NCBI GenBank assembly: GCA_012274445.1
Contig: JAAROD010000080.1
Span: 310,001 to 374,000 of the forward strand
Origin: Sclerotiophoma versabilis
Lineage: Eukaryota > Ascomycota > Dothideomycetes > Pleosporales > Didymellaceae
Direction: 5' to 3'
Length of the DNA: 64,000 nucleotides
The notes under the pieces were generated by a model. That model worked only from the letters and a program-made list of their open reading frames with translations. It did no database searches and was not told the DNA's origin. Below, one piece after another: positions 56,100 through 64,000 of this stretch (position 1 is its first letter; every line of letters begins with the position of its first letter). The position numbers were made by a program, and so were the translations under genes.

Positions 56100-56473
56100 G
56101 TCGCTGCGGGGTCGAAGTTGTGTTGGAGAGCCGTAGTAATTTTGCTACATGATTTTGATATGATCTTCCACAGCGTTTGACGCCAATGCTTGAAGCGGCT
56201 GTCATGTGCAGGCTGCCTATTTCGGCGTACCTGGCACGTTCATGTCGGCGCGCAGGCAAAGCTCAGGCAATACATCCGCGTGGCGCCTGGAGAACTGGAC
56301 CGCAGATTGATGGGGTTGAAAACTGGGGTCGGGCGGCTCTCCAGGTGGGCTGATCAGCCGGACACAAGGCTAGCTCCACAGGTGGGGTGAGAGCAATGTG
56401 ATTTAATCCGACGCCCGCCGCGCCCATCCTCTCCACAATCCTTTTCTTACTAACGACTGAGGATGTCGTACAG
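56100..56473. promoter_or_regulatory. Divergent promoter DUF2264 / Zn2Cys6 regulator with CreA-type motifs
   Basis: In 374 bp five sites fit SYGGRG: GCGGGG 56106-56111, CTGGAG 56287-56292, CTGGGG 56323-56328, CTCCAG (minus strand) 56339-56344 and GTGGGG 56382-56387. About 1.5 would be expected by chance. This suggests glucose repression of the regulator and of the DUF2264 gene. Confidence 0.45.
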
Positions 56474-59120
56474 ATGTCGGCGGGCTGGACCAATTTATCC
56501 GTGGGCAATGGGAGCCACACTGGCGAGGAAGACGGGCCATCGGTGGTCGGCGAAGATCAGCCAGCCTGTGCATCGTGCAAGAAGCGAAAGCTGCGGTGCT
56601 CAAGGGACATTCCAGTCTGCTCGCATTGTCTTAGGCTATGTAAGCGCGCATTGAGGAGCGCCTGTCAAGAAACGCTGACCTCGAGTCCAGCAACTGAGTG
56701 TATATACAACCCGAAGCAGAAGCCGGGCTTGAAACCTGGGGCAGTGGAGGCCTTGACGCGTCGCGTCGGTACGCGCCAGTGCATTCGTGAATCTTGAGCC
56801 GGCTCTGACATTGATAGCTTTCCTGGAACAGATCCTGCTAGATGAATCTGGAAATGTGCGACCGCGGTACAAGAACGAGGCAGAACAGCAACACGATAGT
56901 GACTCCCCCCACAACGGGTCACGTGCCGCTGAGGAAGTTGCAGCTCCAGTACGTCAAAACGACCAAGATGTGACAGTTCCTCCACCTCAGGAGCAGTCAC
57001 CTGTCAGCGCACCCATGCATGAAAACAAGACAGTCTCAAACCCATTGAAGCGCAAACACGACGAGCCCGACGTAGAGCGCTGGTTGTTCGCCACTGAGGA
57101 CCTCGACCTTGCTCAACATTTGCCTTCCCAAGCTGTGCTCCTGAAAGTCGTCGACTTTTTCACAACATCTTTCCATCACTGGATCCCGTATCTGCATAAG
57201 CAAAGACTTTACAATAAGGTCGGTGAAGGTAATTGCAGCAATGGCCTGCTACTTGTCCTTCATGCCCTGGTCGCAGTGTCGCTACGCCATATGGATCCCA
57301 ATGTTCTCTTCATGGATAACGATCAAATCCAACGGCATACCAGTATCTCTCGTATCATCGTTGAGACACACGCGATCCGATCAGTGTCTGTCGAAAGCCT
57401 GCAAGCACTCATCTTCATCGTCTTTGACTACGTGAGTATTCAGCATGCACCTATAGATGCGGCGACTGACTTTCTGCAGCTCAATGATGGTCAAAACCAT
57501 CGCGCGTGGCCACTAATAGGCAGCCTCACAAGGACTATTGGATATCTTCAGCTGACATCTGAGCCCTCCGCTGCATCGCAATCCAGTTTACTTATGAGGC
57601 CTGTGCGGCTGGTCCAGCCTTCCAATGATTGGACAGAGCTCGAAGAACGTCGAAGGCTGTTTTGGATCATTTTTATGCTCGACCGATTCTGTTCTGTGAC
57701 CACAGGCTGGGACACAAGCTTAACCTCTGATGACGTGCATCGGCGCCTGCCAGCGGATGGCGGGTATTTCACCCGCGAAGAACCTGTTATTACGCCCTAC
57801 TTTGGGATTTGGAACAAAGCGGCCGCACGAATCGGTCGGTCCTTGGCGAACGTACCTGCTCCGTACAGCGAGGAGGATCCTACTACGGAACAGCCTCAAG
57901 GAGCCAGCCCGAACTCTGCCAACGGCTACATTGATGCTTCGAAACTAGGTGCCTTTGCGTATTGTGTGGAGGCCACAGAGTCATTGAGTCAAGTGACGAC
58001 GTTCTTCTTGCAGCAAAGGATCAATGCTCAGGACAAAGAGCATGCAGTCAACTGGCTCACCCGCTTCAAGGAACTCGACCTGAGGCTGGTACAATGGAAA
58101 CTGTTCTTACCGCCTCGTTGGAGAGATTCAAACATCTCTGAGGACAGGACAGTGATCAACATGGATCCGAATCTCACTCTTGCCCACATCACGCATAATA
58201 CGTCGATGATCTTGCTCCACCACCCCATTGCTTTCCCCGCAAAGAGTTGGAACGACTACGTCGCCCTTCCAAAAGAATGCAGTGCTCAGACGTGTGAGCT
58301 TGCTGCTATCGAGACCTCGAACATCGTTAGCAAGTTTCTTACATATACCCCGATACCATTCGTCAATGTTCAGTTTGCTTTCTGTGCATTCGTCGCCGCC
58401 AAAGCTCTGTTGTTTGAACATAACCGAGGCCCGCTACGACCTGAATTTGGCCGACTTGTCCGAGACCTATGGGAGATGTCGAAACGATGGGAACACAATG
58501 TGAGCGGTGACACGGACATAAGATCAGTAAATCAAGCAGGCATATATGCGCATCACCTCGAACGCCTCCAAGATGCATGTTCCCAGGATTCGAACTACCG
58601 ATTTGACTTCTATGACCATACCTGCCAGTCACTAGAGCCACAACAATACGTCACCCCTACGAGCGTCATGACCCCATTGCAGCGGACGGGCAGTTTTGCA
58701 CGAGACCGGCCTAGTGTGGGCCATGTGCGGCATCAGAGTCTGAGCAGTGTACATACAGCGCTTAGCCCACGACATAGAATGTCACACAACACAAGTACCG
58801 GCCAACAGCCATCAGGGCGAGCGCCGAATCTTGATGCCATGTCACCCAACAGTCTCACAACCGCAGCTGCGACGCTGCATCCGAACGCTGCTCATCCCCG
58901 CAATGGCCAGCATGTTTATCGCTTGGGTCATGGTGTCGCTCCAAGCGCTCACTTCAGTACCATGCCAGGTGCGCCCAACAACCAGCAAGCTATGCAAGAT
59001 CAATCCCTGTTAAACCTTTCGGACACTTTCATGGACTCTCAATTCTTGGACATGGATCGCGTTATCACATTTGAAGAGGCGAACTTTTTCTTACCTGGAG
59101 ATGCCTATCGATGGCAGTGA
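56474..59120 (+). CDS. Zn2Cys6 transcription factor
   Basis: Nuclear regulator of 832 aa. Exons are 56474-56639, 56691-56768, 56818-57431 and 57480-59120. The binuclear zinc cluster is complete: Cys32-X2-Cys35-X6-Cys42-X6-Cys49-X2-Cys52-X6-Cys59, with a basic KKRKLR stretch; the first intron falls inside it. A coiled region (RRVAFLEQILL) follows for dimerisation. The fungal-specific regulatory domain spans about residues 180-480, with DGQNHRAWPLIGSLTRTIGY and LEERRRLFWIIFMLDRFCSV as its hallmark. The C-terminal 200 residues are polar and low-complexity, likely for activation. The third intron (57432-57479) is 48 bp and open in frame, so retention would add 16 residues. Sitting among the glycosidase genes, it probably regulates them. 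Confidence 0.93.
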
Positions 59121-59501
59121 TGGGAAACCGAACAACCTGTCCCAGGTTCTGTACGAATACTTTATACATCGAAATACTCATGTGTGAGCTGCAGCTGTCT
59201 TCGTGTCGACCCAAATTTGTTGTCGCCGGCTAAGTCATTCGGAAAAAATAATGAGGTCGCACAGCGGGGAACGCCACGATGAGGTTCACGCTAACCCGAT
59301 TCTTCCTATGATCATCAAGACCGTCTGCCCTTCGGTCTACATTTACCCCGGAACAAGGCCTCCCCACGGGGTCACTTAGTAACTTCTGGAGGATGCTCAT
59401 GCTGGATCATGACACGGCACGATATATCAAAGGCTGCTTGATTCCTGATAGAACCAGCTGAGCATCGACGACCATCACATAACCCATAGAACCCTGGCAT
59501 G
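59121..59501. promoter_or_regulatory. Promoter region of six-hairpin glycosidase gene
   Basis: 381 bp between two plus-strand cluster genes. CreA-type motifs are GCGGGG at 59264-59269 and CCCCAC (minus strand) at 59362-59367. Confidence 0.35.
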
Positions 59502-61891
59502 ATGCGGTCCGGCTCGTTACGGCTTTACATCATGTTGCTGGCACCATGCATGGTGCTCGGCAAGATTGATAGGTGAGCTTGACGCCATGGAAGCTATACC
59601 TAGTGAACAGAGTTGGAGATTTGCTGATCGCCTACGCAGGGAGAAGGTTATATCGCAATTCAACGTCATCCGCACTCGCTTGATTGATAACGAGACAACA
59701 CCGCTTCAAGTCGGCAATGGCAACTTTGCTTTTAATGTAGATAATACGGGTTTGCAAGTATGTTCACGCATGAGCAGAGATCTACTGAACACTGACCCTT
59801 TGTGGTAGACGTTCTTACCTTTCAACACTCTGTCCTCGTGGGCATGGCACAACGACTCACTTCCAGCCAATGGGTACGCTGCTTCCTAGACTGTTCGTAA
59901 CTGGCCATATATTGACGCTTGGTATAGCGAACTACCATCAGACTACAAGGGCCTGCCAAGGGAGACTTACGGCCGAGAAGTGTTCTACGATTTCCCAGAT
60001 CCTAACTTGAAACAGGCCACTCAGTGGCTAATTGGCAACCCGAACCGCATCAATCTAGGTCGTATTGGCCTCAGATATAGGGATGCTACGCTCAATGAAT
60101 CTGATATCGCTAATCCTGCTCAAGAACTTGATCTGTGGAGCGGGGTGTTAACCTCAACGTTTGAAGTTTCCGGGAAGGCTGTGAAGGTCGTCACTCAGGG
60201 AGATTTCGATTCTGATGCTGTAGCAATCAGCATTGAGTCTGACCTTGTATGGTCCGGGGATCTGCAAATCGAGCTTGACTTCCCGTACCCGCCAATTCAC
60301 TCGACACAATACAAGTATGAGGTTTTTGCTGGCGTCTATGACTTCCCACTTAACCATACCACCACGCTCGTAGAAGACGGGACCGATCGTACTTCAGCGC
60401 ATATCCAACACGTCTTGCAGGAAACGAGCTATTTTGTCAACCTCCGTTGGCCCAAGCAGAAGCCCTTGAAACTCACTAAGAACGAACCTTCAAATTCGAC
60501 TGCCATTACGGCGCACCGATACACTCTGAGTTCTGTATCAAACACTACTTCTGTGGCTTTCACAGCTCACTTTTCGCCTGACTTCCGTGTACCGAGCTTT
60601 CCTGCCAAGATTCAGGACAGGAGTATCCGTGAGTGGAATGCGTACTGGAAGGATGGTGGCTTCGTCGACTTGACAGCATCTTCGAATCCTAATGCGACTG
60701 AGCTCCAACGACGAATCATCAAGTCTCAATACCACGTGCGCGTGAATAACGCGGGCAGTGGTCAACCACCACAAGAAAGCGGTCTGATGAACAATGGCTG
60801 GTATGGTACGTCATAACTGAGGACGTGTAGTATGGCGGTGTTACTAATAACAGTCAGGCAAGTTCCACATGGAGATGGTGATCTGGCATCTTGCTCATTG
60901 GTCGACATGGGGCAAGCAACAATACTTCGACAACGTCTTCCCGCAGGTATATGAAACACTATTGCCCTCGTCTATTGCTCGTGCCAAGTTCATGGGCTGG
61001 GACGGTGCCCGATGGCCTAAGATGACAGAACTGGAGTCTGGCGTCAGTTCTCCTGGAGACATCAATGCACTCCTCATGTGGCAACAGCCGCATCCTTTCT
61101 ACCTCGCAAATTTAGCGTACCAGGCTAACCCTACGAGAAACACACTGGAATGCTGGGACAGAGTGCTCACTGCAACTGCGGACTATATGGCGTCATATCC
61201 CGGCTTCAACAATGCCACAGGGAAATATGATCTCGGACCACCAGCATATGGTGTGACTGAAAACACGCCTCCAAACTCGACGCGGAACCTGGCCTATGAA
61301 ATTGCATACTGGCGCTACGGGCTAGACGCTGCTATCGACTGGAAGCGGAAACTACACCAAGCCGTTCCCGAGAAGTGGGTCCATGTAGCCACAAACCTCG
61401 CACTACCACCTATTGTCGATGGCTTGTATGCTGTCTACGATGGATTGAATAGTTCCTGGTGGAACGATGCGAAACTCACTGGTGACCCGCGCAGCCTCAT
61501 AATGCTCCAAGGTATACTGCCCGACACGCCAGCAGTTGACTCAGATATCGCCTTACGCACCGCAGACAAGGTTTGGGAAGTCTGGGGCGATGCACGCATT
61601 CGAGGATGGGGACGTCCGGTTCTCGCGATCAACAGTGCGAGGATCGGAAATCCTGAACGCGCGATTTATCATCTTACTGCTTATGATTACTGGAAGTTCG
61701 ATGACGCCGGTTTTGCTATTAGAGGCGGTGATGGAGGGACACCACCACCGTTCATGCCTGGCAATGCTGGCTTCTTACTCGCTATTGCGTACTGCGCCGC
61801 TGGTTGGCAGGGCTCTGAAGCTGACGCCCCGGGCTTTCCTAAAGACGGAAGCTGGGTTGTCAAACATGAGGGACTTCTCAAGGCATTGTAG
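59502..61891 (+). CDS. Secreted six-hairpin-type glycosidase of uncertain family
   Basis: Protein of 721 aa in five exons: 59502-59572, 59640-59757, 59809-59873, 59928-60805, 60858-61891; all phases agree. The first exon encodes a signal peptide (LRLYIMLLAPCMVLG) that begins only at the ATG at 59502, well before the nearest long open frame. The N-terminal region is a beta-sandwich-like domain (TTPLQVGNGNFAFNVDNTGL, TFLPFNTLSSWAWHNDSLP). The C-terminal half is an alpha/alpha barrel (GKFHMEMVIWHLAHWSTWGK, RWPKMTELESGVSSP, AYEIAYWRYGLDAAI). The layout resembles GH65/GH95-like six-hairpin glycosidases. Fungal proteins of this type are usually left as six-hairpin glycosidase-like. Many NxS/T sites are present. 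Substrate unknown; context suggests part of glycan breakdown. Confidence 0.8.
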
Positions 61892-62227
61892 ATGGACGCT
61901 CTGCAAACGAATGGTTGTTTACATTCCTGAGGTTTCCGGTTATGTGTTAGTCTATCACGCGCTTTGCGCTACACGAAGCCAGGTTCTCCACATTCGGCTG
62001 CAAGAGCCTCAAGCGAGAGTATGAAACGTTACACAGGGTTCTGTATTGGGTAAGCACCAACAGCAACAGCTCGAAGCGGCTCCGAGTCAAAGTGCGGCAG
62101 TAGCATCAATACCACTCCGCTGAAAACGGCAGATTGACCTCACTGAGTTTTCTTTGACTTGCAATTCAGATAAAGTGCTGCTCACCATGGCGAGACAGTC
62201 TCGGTTCACGCATTGCTCGCTGACACA
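61892..62227. other. Intergenic region
   Basis: 336 bp between the six-hairpin glycosidase and the acidic secreted protein; nothing specific seen. Confidence 0.6.
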
Positions 62228-64000
62228 ATGGCACCCTCCTTCTCTCGTGTCTCTTCTGGAGCTCTGCTCCTTGCTCTCGCTTACAATGCACAACCCGTGA
62301 AGGCAGACTTCTGGGAAGATGTCGACAACTGCAAGCTTGTGCTTGATGATCTTCCCGCCGATCTCACCACCGACTTCTGCCATGACTGGACTTACGGCTA
62401 CGAGCCAGAGGACGAACTTGTAACAGTCACTGGATACCCGGTTACTGTTACTGAATATCCTGATGCGAAGACCTGTGAAGGTAGTGGCTACTCAACGACT
62501 ACCAAGTACCCCGAATCTACGCCTGAGCCTTCCAAGGGCTACCAGCCATCCAAACCAACTAGTGTACCGGATGAGAGTACAAAGGTGCCTGACGAAAGCA
62601 CCAAGGTTCCAGATGAGACCACAAAGGTACGCAACCTGACCCCGTGTTGAACTCCAATCCAAATTGACTTCCCTAGGCTCCTGATCAGCCTCCTGCCACC
62701 GATGTGCCAGGCGGGTATGACGTGACTGTCACAAGCACCACGTGGACCACTTACTGGACGTAAGTCAATGCAACTCCTACGTTTTACACGTTTCTGACGT
62801 CTCTTAGTACCTCAACCGTCTATCCAGACTATCCTGCTGCCACACCGGCACCTTACCGTCGCCATGTGCGCGACTTGAAGGAGCGTGCTGCGTGGTGCGT
62901 CGACAGACCCTGCCGTCTCGTGCAGTATGACGACGATACAATCGTCGAGGCCTGCAAGAAGTACCTGGGCTGGGTGCCACACACGTCGACCGTCAACGTT
63001 CCTGGCTACACTATCACCGTCACTAGCTACCCCACCGATTGCAAAGAAGGACGAAGGTTATCAGCCAGATCCAGTTCCAGCCTACCCTACTGAGAAAGAC
63101 GAAGGCTACCAGCCTGAGCCCTACCCCGCAGAGACTCCAGAGCCCTACCCCACAAAGGAGGACTATCCTACAGAGACTCCGGATTATCCAGAATACCCCA
63201 CCAAGGTTCCTGAATATGAGCCTGAGCCTTACCCCACAGCTGCACCTGCTTCTTATCCCGAAGACCAGCCCCCATACGACGACGGCAACTACGACGACGG
63301 AAGTTATCATGACGGAAGTTACGACGATGTCAGCGAAGACGGTCACTACAATGACGGTAGTGCGCCTTGGGAAGACGACGGCACGGACGATTACCAACAA
63401 TCCGACGACAAGCAACCCTGGGAGAGTGACTTTGACAACAACTACTCTGGCCCTGATGGCCCGAAGCCATGGGATGATGCCGACCAGACTAGCGAACTAG
63501 CTGACGCGATCGATGCCGGTGGCTATGACCAGGCATCAAAGGAGCTCGGTCTTGACGACGCTCCATGGAACAGTCTCCCCGTAGACTTCCCCGATGATGG
63601 TGGTAGCTGGAAGCGCGATTACCCCACAAAGGATAGCTACAGTGAGGACACCTACGGCTCGGACGACAGCTATGGTGGAGAAGACGGCGTTGATTACAAA
63701 GAAGAGCCTGTAGATGACTACGACATTGTCTGGGTCGATGAACATGGCCATCCAGTTGAAGACGATGACTCCAAGGGCTATGACGGCACCTGGAGTGGGA
63801 ACAAATACCAGCATGACGAGGAGACCAGCTACCAGCCTACAGAGGACGAGTACAGCCACAAGGACGATAGTGACGCAAGCTACCCTGACGACTACGCCCC
63901 TAACGTCTACGGACCTGACGTTGGAGACGATGAAAGCTACGGAGCTGACGACTCAGGAGACTCCTACGAGCCCACCTTCTATGAACCCACTGACGACTCT
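62228..64000 (+). CDS. Secreted acidic Tyr/Asp/Pro-rich surface protein (3' end outside window; apparent frameshift)
   Basis: Exons 62228-62626, 62677-62759 and 62808 onward. A signal peptide (GALLLALAYNAQPVKA) is followed by a Cys-containing region with paired TVTGYPVTVTEYP and GYTITVTSYPTDC motifs. Three tandem VPDESTK-type heptads lie at the end of exon 1. After about 63045 comes a long low-complexity part rich in Asp, Tyr, Gly, Pro, Ser and Glu (DDGNYDDGSYHDGSYDD). This part is in a different frame from the preceding exon. The shift maps to an A run at 63043-63045: one fewer A would join TDC to KKDEGYQP. No intron fits there. The long frame stays open to the window end, so the shift may be a base error or a recent mutation. 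Probably a cell-wall or adhesive protein; no domain recognised. Confidence 0.65.
62564..62626 (+). repeat. Three tandem 21-bp units coding VPDESTK
   Basis: Three 21-bp units (62564-62584, 62585-62605, 62606-62626) encode VPDESTK, VPDESTK and VPDETTK. Codons differ between units, so the protein repeat is older than a simple DNA duplication. The last unit ends exactly at the exon 1 donor. Confidence 0.8.

Overview
The window is nuclear DNA of a filamentous ascomycete. Nearly every gene is split by short introns (mostly 45-95 bp) with GT...CTAAC/CTGAC...AG signals, and the gene set is typically fungal: an ATP-type PEP carboxykinase, a class I/II chitin synthase, a PDR ABC transporter, a TRI12-type efflux pump, a Zn2Cys6 regulator and RIB7. 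The overall style suggests Dothideomycetes; no species is claimed. I found no rRNA, convincing tRNA, CRISPR array or intact transposon.

Layout. 0-16 kb: 3' end of a mitochondrial release factor, a TRI12-type MFS pump, a large RVT-like protein that appears to have lost its catalytic acids, and a full-size PDR ABC transporter. 16.8-18.9 kb: PEP carboxykinase behind CreA-type motifs. 18.9-25.5 kb: an AT-rich, gene-poor block with small, lysine/glutamate-rich hypothetical genes, one of them a spliced pseudogene with two in-frame TGA codons. 25.6-42.6 kb: a housekeeping block with ILV5 (and a Leu3-type site in its promoter), UBC12, RIB7, a DUF218 protein, chitin synthase, a small unrecognised spliced gene, a mitochondrial-looking short-chain dehydrogenase, ERV25 and an eIF2B-related protein. 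43.7 kb: a cupin-like membrane-anchored protein.

45.3-61.9 kb is the most interesting part: seven consecutive genes that look like a fungal glycan-utilisation cluster. They are a sugar-porter MFS transporter, an anion:cation symporter-family MFS transporter, a secreted GH5 glycosidase, a GH88 unsaturated-uronyl hydrolase without a signal peptide, a DUF2264 protein without a signal peptide, a Zn2Cys6 regulator, and a secreted six-hairpin-type glycosidase. A plausible reading is that secreted enzymes cut a uronate-containing polymer outside, transporters import the fragments, and GH88 plus DUF2264 finish them in the cytosol under the local regulator. CreA-type motifs occur in all the promoter regions of the cluster that I inspected. 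The polymer cannot be told from the sequence.

62.2-64.0 kb: the start of a secreted, very acidic Tyr/Asp/Gly/Pro-rich surface-type protein, which runs off the window and carries an apparent one-base frameshift in a short A run near 63043. Exon joins given here were made by eye, using reading-frame phase, splice signals and family expectation. Gene coordinates span from the start codon to the stop codon, including introns.
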